Notes under the pieces: model-generated
Told to the model about the DNA's origin: nothing
The model's database searches: none
Seen by the model: the letters and a program-made list of their open reading frames with translations, nothing else
Shown: in pieces, positions 1 through 14,040 of the stretch
Layout: every line of letters begins with the position of its first letter
Numbering within the stretch: the first letter of the stretch is position 1
Translations under genes and position numbers: made by a program
Source of the DNA: Porodaedalea pini
Lineage: Eukaryota; Basidiomycota; Agaricomycetes; Hymenochaetales; Hymenochaetaceae
Assembly: GCA_002794775.1 (NCBI GenBank)
Contig: NBAY01000003.1
Location: forward strand, 1,302,001 to 1,366,000
Length of the DNA stretch: 64,000 nt
Direction of reading: 5' to 3'

Positions 1-2614
1 ATTGATTGTTGAGAATTTGAAGATAGAATAAGCCTCCTTCAATAGAAAAATGTAGTGCATGATACCTGCTTCTCATGTCTCTATTTAAAATACAAAAGAT
101 ATTCTTTATATATAATATAGATATTATGTTAGGACACCTTATATTATATTCAAAAAAGGCTTTAGATGTAAGCCTGCTAGAGCATTCTTCCCACTTCTGA
201 CATGTTGCTGACCTCCTGAACATCATAACTCAACTCTGATGCACCAAGCATCTGACATTCTGAGATGCACAAACTCTGGAATGCAACCATGTGGCCATAT
301 CACAATTATAAGACCATACTACAACTATAAGGAGTCTGAGTCCAAGACTTGGTGGCAGCACAGCCTCTGGACCTTCAGAGTCTGGCACATTATTTTCAGT
401 TCATATCTTTTCACATTCTCTTCACTCTTTAACCCATCTGAAGCTCATATGTTCCTATACTGAGTTGCACTATACTCCAGCATGCATTGGACTATTAGAT
501 TATGTATTCTGAGAGTAATTCTCAATAGATTCCTTTCAGACTGGTACTGTACAGTTTCTATTATCTAATCCTTTCTATTTGAACCTGTTCCAATGTCTTT
601 GTTGCCTCAGTCTCTCTGATAATAACAAAGATTACTTTGTCCTATCTGTCTTGTGTAGCTCAATGTTGGCACTATCTAGGTATCTTCTAGTAGGCATTGT
701 TTCCTAATTATATGCTTCATCATGAATTGAAAGACCAATGAGAATGCATGTGAGAAGTAGAGAGTGCATAGCTGTCATTTAAAATAAGCTGGTGAGTAGT
801 TACAGGCACAGAGAGATAAGACAGTATATATACTATAGTCTTTTGAATCAGTCAAATAAGTACTATGGTTAGCTGAGAGAATGAAAAGGATTTTTTTAAA
901 GTAGAAAATTGCTAGATGCTGAAGAAGATGAAGAGTAACTAATCCAAAGGGAATGAAACAGAAGAGAGAGTGTCTAGCCAAGAGGAGATGTTTCTGGGAG
1001 AAACCCAGAGGGAAAGGCCTTTTTTATTCATAGTAAAGTAGGAGATCTATTCATGCATCATCAGGATGACTCAAATTGATTGATTTTCTACTGAAATTTA
1101 TTTTATAATACACATGGAGAAAATAGCAGAATAGTTTTGTAATTAACTTGTTTTTTTCAGCATTTTTCCTAACCTTTTCATGTGAGAAATGAGTTATAAA
1201 ATTGATTGTAGATGATTTGCATACTGCTGCTTTGAAGTTACCACTTTTAGCTATCAAAATTTCTGGAGAAGAGCATGATTTAATTAAAATAATTTATTTT
1301 ATTCCTAATTTTTGTGATTTTATTCATATTTTTTACAATTTTTTTTCATATAGGAAATGAGTTGATTGAGCCTACAGAGCAGTCTGCTCATGGATGTGTA
1401 CCCATGTGCAGACATCATGTGATGATGTGCACTATTGCCACTTTGAGCCATCAAATTTTCCGGAGCTGGCCAGAGCAGGAGCATGTGACAACCAAAGAAG
1501 GAAAAAGGAAGCATCAAGAAAATAGAAAGTCCAAATTTAGTCAGCATGTGGCTGTGTCAAAAGTGGCCCTTTGCATATTATAATAACCAGCCCTGAAGTT
1601 CCCGGCAAAGCTGGGAACTTCGCTGGCTATCAATCCAAGTTTTTTAGGCATTGCTTGATCTAAGTTCTTTGGTTCTTCAGATTTAATCAGTACAATCTCT
1701 CACTCTTGAAGCTGTATCTATTCAAAGTTCCTTGCTGGTCATTAGTCTGGGTTCTCATGCTTTTTCAATTTCAAAACTATATATGTATCACATACACATG
1801 TCTGAAAGCAATCTGAATTTTATTGTATGGCATTCCATTTATGCCAGAACTGAAAGCCCACTGGGGTGTTCTTACCACTTCTGACATATTGCCAACCTTC
1901 TGAACATCATAACTTGACTCTGAAGTACCAAGCATCTGACATTCTGAGACACACACAAATCCTGGAATACAACTGTGAAGCTGTACTGTGATTATGATAA
2001 GTCTGAGTCCAAGTTTAAATCTAAGACTCAGTGACAGCACAGCCTCCAGACCTTCAGAGCCTGGCACATTATATTCTGTTCATATCCTTTTCATATTTCC
2101 TTCACTCCCCAACTCATCCAAAGCTCATATGCACTCACATTGAGTTCAGTGATACTCTAGCATGTATTGCAAGCTTGCTGAGATGAGGACCACTCTGAGT
2201 CCAAGACTTGGGGGAGCAGCACAGCCTCTGGACCCTTGGAGCCTGGTGCATTATGTTCTGTTCATATCCAGTTCACATTCCATTTGTTCCCTGACCCATC
2301 TGAAGCTCGTAGGCACCCAGGCCAAGTTGCACTATACTTTAGCACATGTCATGCTGATGATTTACATATTCTGAGAATAATTCTCAATGGATTCCTTTTG
2401 CACTGGTACTGAGTTCACATATAATACTTCCTATTTGAACCCATTCTGACACCTTTGTTGCTGAGTCTCTCTGACAACAACAAAGGTGAGTAGACAATTT
2501 TCCTGTATGTATTTTCAGTCTCTCTCTTATGCATCATCAAGAAAGCTCAAATTAGTTGATGTGATGTGGCAGTTTATACACCAATACTCATTGGGAAGAT
2601 GGCATAATAATTTG
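1..2614. repeat. AT-rich mosaic of decayed repeats
   Basis: No intact gene is visible. Two sequence modules recur in degenerate direct copies. Module A lies near 190-640, 1830-2150 and 2195-2490, each with a 'cagcacagcctc' core followed by 'tctggcac/cctggtgc' and, further on, similar Ctgagtctctctga-type tails. Module B lies near 1054-1260, 1270-1500 and 2525-2800, each with 'gagaaatga' followed by 'atgatttgca' or 'gatgatgtgcac' and a variant of 'ccgctttga'. The order A-B-B-A-A-B suggests an ancient, internally rearranged transposon or several nested copies. Base composition is far more AT-rich than the gene region that starts near 2800. I could not assign a transposon class: no terminal repeat, reverse transcriptase or transposase reading frame is visible. 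Confidence 0.65.
1595..1621. repeat. Perfect 9-bp inverted repeat (hairpin)
   Basis: GAAGTTCCC (1595-1603) is followed by a 9-nt spacer and then GGGAACTTC (1613-1621). Inner bases G1605/C1611 and C1606/G1610 extend the pairing with one G-T wobble, leaving an AAA loop. It sits between repeat modules B and A and may be a structural relic of a transposon end. Confidence 0.5.
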
Positions 2615-4385
2615 CTAATTAAATTTATTTTTTTGATGATTTTTCTGAAAATTTTCAAGTGAGAAATGAATTGTTTGAGCTGAAAGTGTGTGTGGATGAT
2701 TTGCATGCTGCCGCTTTGAGGGTTTGTTGGAGTTACCGCTTTGAACGATTTGTAAGTTGCCGCTTTCAGTGATCTGTGAGTTGCCGCTTTGAGGGTTTAT
2801 TTTTTTGAGATTTGCAGGACTGCCTGAAGCGGCAGATAAGGATTTAGCTAAAAGACGTAAGCGCAAGATGTTCGCCTTCGACTCGGCCATCCGGGGACCC
2901 TGCTGTGAGAGTCCGATCGCTGGACTGGGCAAACCACCCAATGCCGCGATTTCGCGCTCCGAGCTGTCATAAGAGTCCGTCGTGAGCTCTATAGGCTGCT
3001 CGCAGTCGTAGTTGGGTATATGCCCTGCAGTACTCGATGGAGGCCGTACAGTTACCCGGATGTAGTACTAGAGTCACGAAAAGCAGGTCAGCCAATGTGG
3101 AATTGGCATGCCTCGCGGAAAGTAAGCCGACGCACCTGCTGTTCTGCAACACCGTCAACCGCCCATGCCTTCTCCACCGCCGCTCGCGTGGTGTGCAGCT
3201 CATAAGACACGACGCTCACGCCGTCCGGACTCTCATCCGTACTAATGATATCGGCGACGCCGGCGAGCGACTCGTGCTTGCTGCTAGTACGCCCTTCATG
3301 AATCCACGTCCGCGTACGCCTAATGAGCTGAATTTTGGCTGCTGACAGAAGCAGCTTGGCGACGACGACACTATGTGGACAGACGATGTTCAGTGTCATC
3401 GGAATAGCGTCGTAGGCGGCGAACGATAGGACAGAGGGAAGTGCGAGCTAGAAACAAGGGATTCGTATCAGTCTCGTCAAACGATCTGATACCGACATTC
3501 ACGTACAGTAATAACAGGAGCAGTGTCGAGAGTGGCATGTTTACTCGAAGCTCGCAGCTGTACTATCTTAACTTCCTTCAGGCCCTGGGCAAAGCTTGGA
3601 CCATTCAGGTTGATGACAGTGTTGGGAATAAACGGTATCAGCGGACCCCTTGCGAAGGTACGTGGTAGATAAAAAAATGGGATCTTGAGGCTGAAGATGT
3701 CTCAATTAGATAATTTCGATAAGTTGTAAAAGTTGTCAAACATAGTAGGGTAACTTACCTGTCATTTCGACGAAGACCTTTACAAATAACAGTGATCCTT
3801 AGCCTATACTTGATGTCGCAGATGACACCAGAATGGTACAAAATGGAGCTAGGAGGTAGCGGAGTCTGTCTTCCCGTAGCGAACGAAGGGAGGGGATGTG
3901 AGAAGGGTTGGTCTTGCGTCCAGTCTCCTGAAATAGGCGCAGTATAGGACGAAGACATCGACAGAACGTCGACTGAGGTCGCTCCAGTTACAAGGCCTCG
4001 TTCCACATGCGTGTTCGTCACGCTACCCTCCAGCTAACAAAATCCATTAATAAAAACAAATATGCGAATGAGGCGTGACAAGTACCTTGATGGAGACTGA
4101 CGACACGTTCTTGAGGTCTCCAGACAGCGAGAAAGTTCCCTCGACAGAAGCACCACTTCCATAGACTGGGAAACTCGTCCCCCATGTCTTTGGTCCAAGT
4201 TTTACAATGATAAGCTTGGAACGGTACACATAGTCTTGAGGCGCGGCGCAACTAGCATCCGAGCTCGAGCGAATGACTAGTTCAGACGGGCGAGGAGACG
4301 GTGAGTATGAGGGTGACACAGTGGTTGAACGAGAATAGGCCGGTCCAGCGTATGAAGGCGGTTCATCAAAGTAGGCTGACTCCAT
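2615..4385 (-). CDS. Arrestin-like protein (N- and C-arrestin fold)
   Basis: Likely a cytoplasmic trafficking adaptor of the arrestin-related family. Exons on the minus strand: 4385-4086, 4033-3759, 3648-3507, 3447-3136, 3067-2615 (493 aa). The N-terminus has a PPSY motif, which fits a WW-domain ubiquitin-ligase contact, followed by the arrestin strands VKLGPKTWGTSFPVYG and SGDLKNVSSVSIKLEG and the hallmark CDIKYRLRITVICKGLRR. The predicted ending is odd: after YYIRVTVRPP and an acidic-polar tail, the frame continues through a 24-bp minisatellite (S-G-N octapeptides) and stops in AT-rich repeat DNA. The native stop may therefore have been lost. Family assignment is firm; the exact C-terminus is not. 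Confidence 0.8.
2710..2798. repeat. 24-bp minisatellite, about 3.7 units
   Basis: Units begin 'gccgctttgagg', 'accgctttgaac', 'gccgctttcagt' and 'gccgctttgagg', spaced 24-25 bp apart and separated by 'gagtt' or 'aagtt'. On the minus strand this reads as degenerate octapeptides built around S-G-N, in frame with the C-terminal end of the upstream arrestin-like gene. Single divergent copies of the same motif occur in module B near 1230 and 1440. Confidence 0.7.
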
Positions 4386-6081
4386 GCTCGGAAGAGATGG
4401 CCTAAGAGAGTGGGGAGTTCGTTACGGTATGATATGCGGTACCGCAGAAGCGCATACCCCATCTTAAATATCGCATGACGGAGGTCGAGTCATCGTTGTA
4501 TATGGCGCAACATTTTAGCTTCGCGGTGTCAATTCAAAGATATTCCAGATCATCCTGCCGTTGTTTGTAACCCTCGTACAAGCCTGAAACATAGAATGAT
4601 TGATAGACCGGTCGCTTGCGCCGTTCCTACACCGGGGGACCGTGTGCCTGAGCCTTTAGAAGCAAAGCAGTGACGACGGTTCAATGTTGTTTAACTTGAA
4701 TGCCCAAATGTCCGAAAAGCCCAACGTTTCAAATGCGCATCAGGTAGCAACATAGCTTGATTGATTATCTACTTGACGCCTGGCCTCCCACGGAATAAGA
4801 ATGCTACATACCGAGAAAAAAGTGGGAGAAAAGAGGCAAACATTTCGTCGAAAACTAGAGGTGTTCACTCACCCAAGAGGACAAAGAAAGAGTAACAACA
4901 TCGACATAAAGAAAAAATGCGCTGCAAGAAGATGATGCGATGGACAGGAACTCGTCAAGGATATCACCGGCGGTGGTTCAGACCGAGTTTAGATCAACTA
5001 GTCATACAGTCTGTTGTTTGAAGTCCCATCTCTTCGCGAAGATTCGGCATCCAAATCTCCGAGAAAAAAGCACCGTAAACTTGAGATCAAAGGGGGCTGC
5101 TGCGTGTCTTCAACTTTCGTGGCAAGTTTAGTGATTGACGTCTGTCGAGCTGCTATACAGAGACATAGACGAGGTTTGTTATTCCCCGTAGAGCTAGTAG
5201 AGACAGCCGAGGACTGGCAGTGTCTTCGAGGAATGTGTATGATGATCAATCCTCCGCTATGAAGATGGATTCCGTTCTTGAGTGGCTTAACAAACGGCTT
5301 TCTATCATCTGCCGGTCAATCTTCCGTCGGTGAACTAGTGGTCGAGATGCGGATGAATCATCGGAACACAGCACCGCTGTTCATGTTTCATTCACCATCT
5401 GCACTGCATAGTTTCAAACTCTACTTCACGGTGCGGAGCACCGAGATAATTTAGCACTCTGATGTTGTGAAGAGTGAACTAGCTGGACTCACTCGGGCCA
5501 GTTTCTCAGCGCTGCTGGGACTCGATACTTGGGTTGAAATCCTCTATCACGACCATATACATAACATGTCTCAGTCTGGTAAGCTTGATAAACGGAATCC
5601 TTTTTAGCAGACAAAGCAGCGACGTATTGGCCGACTGAGGCACAAAATGTGTTAGTAACTTGTAAAAGACAGAGATGAGGGGGAACTGCAAGACACCGAA
5701 GAATAGCGCGCGTCGGTCACGCGTAGTCATGTGCAGTACTGTACTACTAGTCTTCAACGTCGATCTTCCAGTACTAGTGATCCACAGTCGTCGGCCTGGT
5801 AGAAATTCATCCAGCTCGGTAACCTCGAGTACCAGAGCATCCAGTTCAGCCTTATTCTCTACGTGCACTGTCAGTCTACTGCTGATTGGAAGGTGCACAT
5901 TGAGAGGTCTTGGTATTGATTGAGCCTGTGTGAAAACATTTCCGAGCAATTTGACGTGCATTCCGTGGCGTTCCCTTGCAGGATAACTTAAGGGTGCGGT
6001 TAAAATATCCTGGACGACACTTTCAGAGGCTTGAATTAATTCACACTGAACGCAGCTGTAGTAGACTGAAGATAGTGTGCA
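4386..6081. other. Gene-poor interval with one weak reading frame
   Basis: Between the divergently transcribed arrestin-like gene and CLP1. It has a mixed composition and no recognisable domain. It holds the promoters of both neighbours and one unassigned minus-strand frame (5506-5961). Confidence 0.4.
5506..5961 (-). CDS. Unrecognised open reading frame, 151 codons
   Basis: A single uninterrupted minus-strand frame starting MHVKLLGNVF. It contains a hydrophobic stretch (LFFGVLQFPLISVFYKLL, about residues 85-103) that could be a membrane segment. I see no family motif. No intron signal extends it convincingly in either direction. It may be a fragment, a lineage-specific gene or chance. Confidence 0.25.
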   Translation of the reverse strand: MHVKLLGNVFTQAQSIPRPLNVHLPISSRLTVHVENKAELDALVLEVTELDEFLPGRRLWITSTGRSTLKTSSTVLHMTTRDRRALFFGVLQFPLISVFYKLLTHFVPQSANTSLLCLLKRIPFIKLTRLRHVMYMVVIEDFNPSIESQQR

Positions 6082-8026
6082 ATGGACTCAACTGAGGAAA
6101 CGAAGGAATGGGTGTTGGACCCGGAGACGGAATATCGGTTTGAGCTAGACCCAGATACTACTCTTGCAATCAAGGTGCGTCGTGCAGTACTCTGTGCCAC
6201 AATTATCACGCTTACATCTACCTACAGCTAATAAGAGGACACGCAGAAGTCTTCGGTGCCGAGCTCGGAGAAGGCGTGGTCTACCTCTTCGGACTCGAAT
6301 GCAAAGCTGCCGTCTACACCTGGCAAGGATGCACTCTCCAGATATGTCCCTTAAACATACCCCATTAAAATATATGGAAATACGTGCTAAAGAACTCCTG
6401 GTTACACGTTACAGGCCGACCTTCAACGGAATACGTCTCAGACGAGACACCCATGGCAGCGTACATGAACCTGCACCTCGCTTTCGAGCAAATGCGTGTC
6501 CGGTCATTGAGCTCAACGCGTAGCTCACCGATACCGAATGAGTCAGCCGGCGTGCCCGAGGGCCCTCCGCGGGTGCTCATCGTCGGTCCAGAAAACGCAG
6601 GCAAGACTACGGCGTGCAAGATATTAGCAAACTACGCTGTTCGCGCAGGCCAGGACTGGGCTCCTATGTTCGTTAATGTCGATCCTGGAGAGGTTTGCCT
6701 GCTATTCGTGTTAGCCTGGCTTCAGTTCCCTTCTCACGTTAAATTCATAGGGAGGTTGGACTGTTCCAGGAACCGTGTCTGCATGCCCAATAAACATGCC
6801 CATTCCTACCCAGTCACCCGCCAATACACTGGGATCAACGGCAACGTCAGCACCTACAGCGCTATCCTCCTCCGCCCTTTTACCTCTGGTCTACTGGTAC
6901 GGCCATGCAGAAGTCCGGCAAAATCCGCTCCTCATGGACCGACTGATTCGGAACCTCGGCGAGAACGTTAGCTCGAGACATGACAATGAGCCGTTAGGTG
7001 AGGTCTCCGCTTAGCTCGGTCGGAATGAAGCTCACGTAAATGCGGGATGAGTACAGGGAAGAGCTCCGGCATCATAGTCGATACGCCTTCATCCTTTGCC
7101 ACCGGATTCGCAGGTGCGCCCAGCGATAAGAAATATGCGCTCGTAAAGTCTTGCGTGGACGCTTTCCACAGTAAGTTGTGCGTTTTAGGCGAGTAGAAAT
7201 GTACTTATGACGAGCTCGTCTGTTTGAAGTCAATGTCATCCTGGTCGTCGGGCACGAAAAGCTGAATGTCGAGATGCAACGCATGTTTGGCTCGATGCTC
7301 AGCGTCATCAAACTTTCAAAATCCGGAGGAGTGAGTGTTCGTCCTAGTCTCTCTCTGCGCTCTTCTGACACACTATGAACCGTTAGGTCGTCGATCTCGA
7401 TCTCGGATACCGCGAACGCGTGCACCGCTACCAGATCCACAACTACATGTATGGCCAACACCTCTCGCCTCCTCCAGGGCTCGCGCAACAGGGAGCAGCA
7501 GGCACCGGCGAGGACAGCGACCTCAGCGACGCGCACCTCTCACCCTTATCCACTGCCATTAGCTTTGACGACCTGATCATCTACCGCATCGGTGGAGGTT
7601 CGTTTTTATTCGATTTCTCATCTTATCTGAGGTTTCACTGACTTGCTTAGGCTCGATCGCACCTTCGAGTGCGCTGCCCATTGGTGCACAGCGCGCCGTC
7701 ACGGAGCTGCAGCCCGTCCCCGTCGACCCGGCACAAAAGGGTTCCGGGCTGCTCAATGCCGTGCTTGCACTCCTCGCGCCACTTAACCCCGATGAAAACG
7801 AGCGATATGACGAAGAAGTGCTCGACCTCTCCGTCGTTGCTTTCTTCGTAGTGTACGTCTTTCTACTCTCATTCACAATGATAATACACGGATTGATAGA
7901 ACTGTACTTGCAACCAGAACCGGGATCGACGCGAAGGCGCGCAAATTGACCGTTTTGATGCCAGGCCCTGGTTCGATAGCAGGGAGGACTGCGCTTATGG
8001 GATCGTTTGAGTGGCAGGACCAGTGA
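6082..8026 (+). CDS. CLP1: Clp1, pre-mRNA cleavage/polyadenylation factor subunit
   Basis: Nuclear subunit of cleavage factor IA with the fold of a polynucleotide kinase; it couples Pcf11 to the 3'-end machinery. Nine exons: 6082-6174, 6228-6345, 6415-6692, 6751-6997, 7057-7170, 7230-7330, 7387-7597, 7651-7852, 7918-8026 (490 aa). Seen directly: the N-terminal beta domain (EYRFELD, GVVYLFGLECKAAVYTW), a P-loop GPENAGKTT near residue 128, VNVDPGEGGWTVPGTV, the insert GIIVDTPSSF, and the C-terminal domain ending with KLTVLMPGPGSIAG. Fungal Clp1 proteins bind ATP but mostly lack kinase activity. The exon 2/3 junction is the least certain, because it replaces an expected x-G before RPSTEYV with one Cys. 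The gene converges on the NADH dehydrogenase, with 148 bp between stops. Confidence 0.93.
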
Positions 8027-8174
8027 GGTTATTAACAAATATATAGAATGGATGGTGTAACAACAATGAACATCATTGCTTCGGCCTTGCAAAACATCGA
8101 ACAAGATCTACGAGATTACACAGTCCATTCTGAGAGGGTCATCCAAGCGACAATAAGTTATAGTCCGGCGTCTG

Positions 8175-10820
8175 TCAGAGCCTCGAGATGTCTCGGCCCC
8201 AGATTCCACTGCAAGCAAGCATTTCATTAGTGTTTCATTTCAACGTCTCAATGAATGAGGAGAAAGGTACCGAATGATCCAGTCGAACATAAGCAGCGCA
8301 CGTGTGCGCGATGTTACCTGTTCGCTCCAGTACACACTGCGCCACGCGTACATCGCGGCGAGGCCACCCATGAAACTGCGTCCGCCAAAGTCGAACACGG
8401 CCGCATTACCGATATATGCGAGACTCCCGAGATGCATGTAGCGGAAAGGCCCGCTGACAGCCTCGTCGGTGAACGGAATATCGTTCGCGATCAAGATTTC
8501 CTGCTGCCGTGAGAGCTTGGAGAGCTTCTTACCGAGATACTTGCCCTGTTGCGAAGCGACTTGTGCGGTCTGGCGTATCATTTGAGACGCCTGAAGCTCT
8601 AATTCGAGGAGGATGAAGCACTTACGGCGGGAAGAGGTGTGATCTTGCTACTGATCTCTTGTAGAAGGAGCGCAAGCTCGTTCAAGTCGAGGCTATCGTC
8701 TTTGTCCGTGTCGTATCGCTCGAAAAGGTCCCGCACTTTCTGAAGATGCGATTCAGCCATCGGGACACGCTTCTTGATCTGCGCAGCTGCAGAACAGGTG
8801 ATGTAAAACACGGCAACTCCTTGGGGAAAAAAAGAGAGAAAAAGAAACCAGTGAACTAACCCATAATCTTCCACTCCTCCAAATCGATCTTGCCATCATT
8901 GTTCCTGTCCGCATCGTCGACGAGCTCCAGAAGGTGACCGACGATGTTTGTTTCCATCTATAAACGGCTAAGCATCCACACACTTCACGGTATTAAGAAG
9001 GAACATACGACGCAAGCATCCCCAATGGCATAGACAGTGCCTAGCGGCGCCCCTTTCACGCGCAGGTGAGCATCGACCTCAATTGCCTTGAGGTGCACCT
9101 GGTTTGGCAGAAGAGACGAAACGCGTCGCGTGAAAGGATTCATCGCAATGCCTGTGGACCACAAGACGAAGTTCGAAGGGACTTCGCGTTCCACGAGCTT
9201 GTCGCCTTCCTTTATTGTATAGATAACCTTGTCATGTTGAATTTCTTTTACGCTAAATGGAATTGATATCAATTTTCTCTTCCTTTCTGTGAATGTCGAA
9301 AAGCAAGTTCACCGAGCGATAGTGATGACATTGACACCGGTTCGCTTGAACTTGTTCTAAACAGAAGGGTCAGGGTAAACATAGGGATCCGTTCCTGCCA
9401 GACGAACCTCGGCATACTTGGATATAGCTTCAGAGTACTGTAGCAAGAATATCAGAATGAGAAGCATGAGAGTGGAAGTCAACAGCACGTACAGTGTTCA
9501 GGATATGTTCCCTAGATTGGATCAGGGTGATTGAGACCTCTTCCCGACATAATTTAGGATACTAAAATCAAGGACTAGTCAGTAGGCATCTACCTCTTGT
9601 CGAACATACTCACGTAATTCAAGACATCCTCTTGACACAAATCGTAAATTTCCTACGGTATATGACTTGAGTACCAGATCCTTGCTCTGCTGAGAAACGA
9701 CCTACCGCGGCCGTTTCCACGCCAGTCGGGCCACCGCCGCAGACGACGAAGCTTAATAACCGCTTGCGTTCCTCAGGCGTCGTCGTTGGTAAACTAGCCG
9801 TCTCAAAATTATCCGTTAGCCGTCGGCGAATCACCTGCGCGTCCGCGACCGTCTTGAGCTGGAAAGTATGCTGCAGGCCGTTGACACCGTACGTGGCCGA
9901 GGTCGAGCCGACGGCGATGATGAGCTTGTCATACGGGACGTAAATATTGTGCTTCTCGCCGTCCGGACCAGTTGTCTCGACCTCGAGCAACCGCTCACCC
10001 ATGACGATGTCGACGGCCTTGCCGGAGATGTAGTGCCCACGCAGGCGCGCGACGATCTTACGGAGCGGTTCGATGAGGCTGCGGAACTGGACGGTACCGA
10101 CGGCGGCAGCTGCGCATTTCATGAGTATAGGCAAAGATTTTAGGAGGAGCAGAAACGTACATGGGAGTAAGGGCGTGAAGGTCGTAAATGTTTCCGGCGA
10201 GATCAGCGTAACATGGTATTGTCCAGACTGAAGAGACTCGAGGACGCCTATGGCCTGCAATAAGTTCTTGCATTAGACTACTCCGTAGACACACTGTTAC
10301 TAGGATGAAGAAAGCTACGAACACCCCATCCACCACCAACAATTACGAGTCGCGGTTTCGTGGTGAGCTTCTTGTTCTCCTCGTCCTCTTCGTCGGCGAC
10401 GAGCACCTTCGCCACGGGGAGCTTCTTCGGCCCGCCCACCTCCGGGTGCAACGCGAGCGGGTTTATGGGCACGCGGTCGACGTGTCGCTCCGTGTATGTA
10501 AACGCGTCGTGCAGAAAGATCACGCCGCCAATGATAAGCACGCCGGCGACACTCGACGCACCGGCCAGTGCCGTCCATCTCACGATCGTCTTTGCGCGCG
10601 CGAAGTACGGGGGCTTCGACCGCGCCTTACCTTTGCCGTTACCATTGTTGTCGTTGTCTTCCTGCTTGCGTGAAGAGCTCGAGCTCCACGCGCATCGGGC
10701 GAGTAGCGCGTCCCGGATGCGCGTGTTGAATAGGTGTTGAGCGTGTTTTTGAGGTTGCGAAGCACGTGCAGCTAGACATGTTGGCCTTATTTTTGGTCGC
10801 CATAAAAGGCGGCTGAGCAT
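8175..10820 (-). CDS. External alternative NADH:ubiquinone oxidoreductase with EF-hands
   Basis: Type II (rotenone-insensitive) NADH dehydrogenase of the inner mitochondrial membrane facing the intermembrane space, passing electrons from cytosolic NADH to ubiquinone. Twelve exons: 10820-10323, 10254-10161, 10109-9706, 9652-9614, 9561-9493, 9437-9408, 9356-9313, 9252-9009, 8957-8861, 8786-8626, 8590-8271, 8208-8175 (677 aa). Seen: a basic N-terminal presequence (MLSRLLWRPK), a membrane segment near residues 100-125, FAD-binding VIVGGGWGAIG near 160, NADH-binding VVCGGGPTGVE near 320, two calcium-loop motifs (DADRNNDGKIDLEE, DTDKDDSLDLNE) near 488 and 530, and the family's C-terminus SEQVTSRTRALLMF...GIWGRDISRL. 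The loops suggest calcium control. An in-frame ATG at 10928 would add 36 residues before the presequence and is less likely. Confidence 0.93.
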
Positions 10821-11118
10821 CTCGACGGCGGCGGCGACGAGAACGAGGATGAGAGACGAAAGGGGAGTGAGAACGCGTTTGGCCAAGCTTTGGCGACAAG
10901 TTCGAATGACGTCGGTCTGATTTGACATCTCATTCCTCTCGTCATATCCTTTACTCACACAGAACGGTAAAAAATGATTTTGTTTTCGCAGAAAAATACA
11001 CGACGGAAAATTAGTCTATGTATTTTCTTACGTTGGGAGTTTAGCAGCCACGAGTCCATTTTCGACCATCCATGACCCGTTTTCACCGTCACAAACAACC
11101 GACAGCACCTGCAGGTTT

Positions 11119-13852
<2,734 letters not shown>

Positions 13853-13934
13853 GGCGCTGTAGCAAAGTGGTTACTGCGGCAGTTTAGAAAGCTGCTCCTC
13901 TTCGAGGGCGCAGGTTCGAATCCTGCCGGCGTCG
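13853..13934 (+). tRNA. tRNA-Ser (anticodon AGA)
   Basis: An 82-nt class II tRNA folds directly. The acceptor stem is GGCGCTG/CGGCGTC with two G-U pairs, the D-arm is GCA...TGC, and the anticodon stem GCAGT/GCTGC carries loop TTAGAAA with anticodon AGA. It has the long variable arm CCTC-TTC-GAGG expected for serine and a T-arm GCAGG/CCTGC around TTCGAAT. Internal Pol III promoters match: A box TAGCAAAGTGG and B box GGTTCGAATCC. The discriminator is G, as in eukaryotic serine tRNAs. A T-run near 13952 can serve as terminator. No intron. Confidence 0.96.
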
Positions 13935-14040
13935 CTAGATTGTAACTTCTTGGTTTTTCTTCTTTCTTTCTCCTGTCTCATAAGGAGCATGTAGAGAGCT
14001 CGGCGTTTTATTTTATACGAAAGAATACACGCCGGTACGT

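Noticed and set aside
1595..1672. Hairpin plus CTAA as a Helitron 3' end
   Set aside because: CTAA lies about 47 bp from the hairpin, not 5-12 bp, and no Rep/helicase remains are seen.
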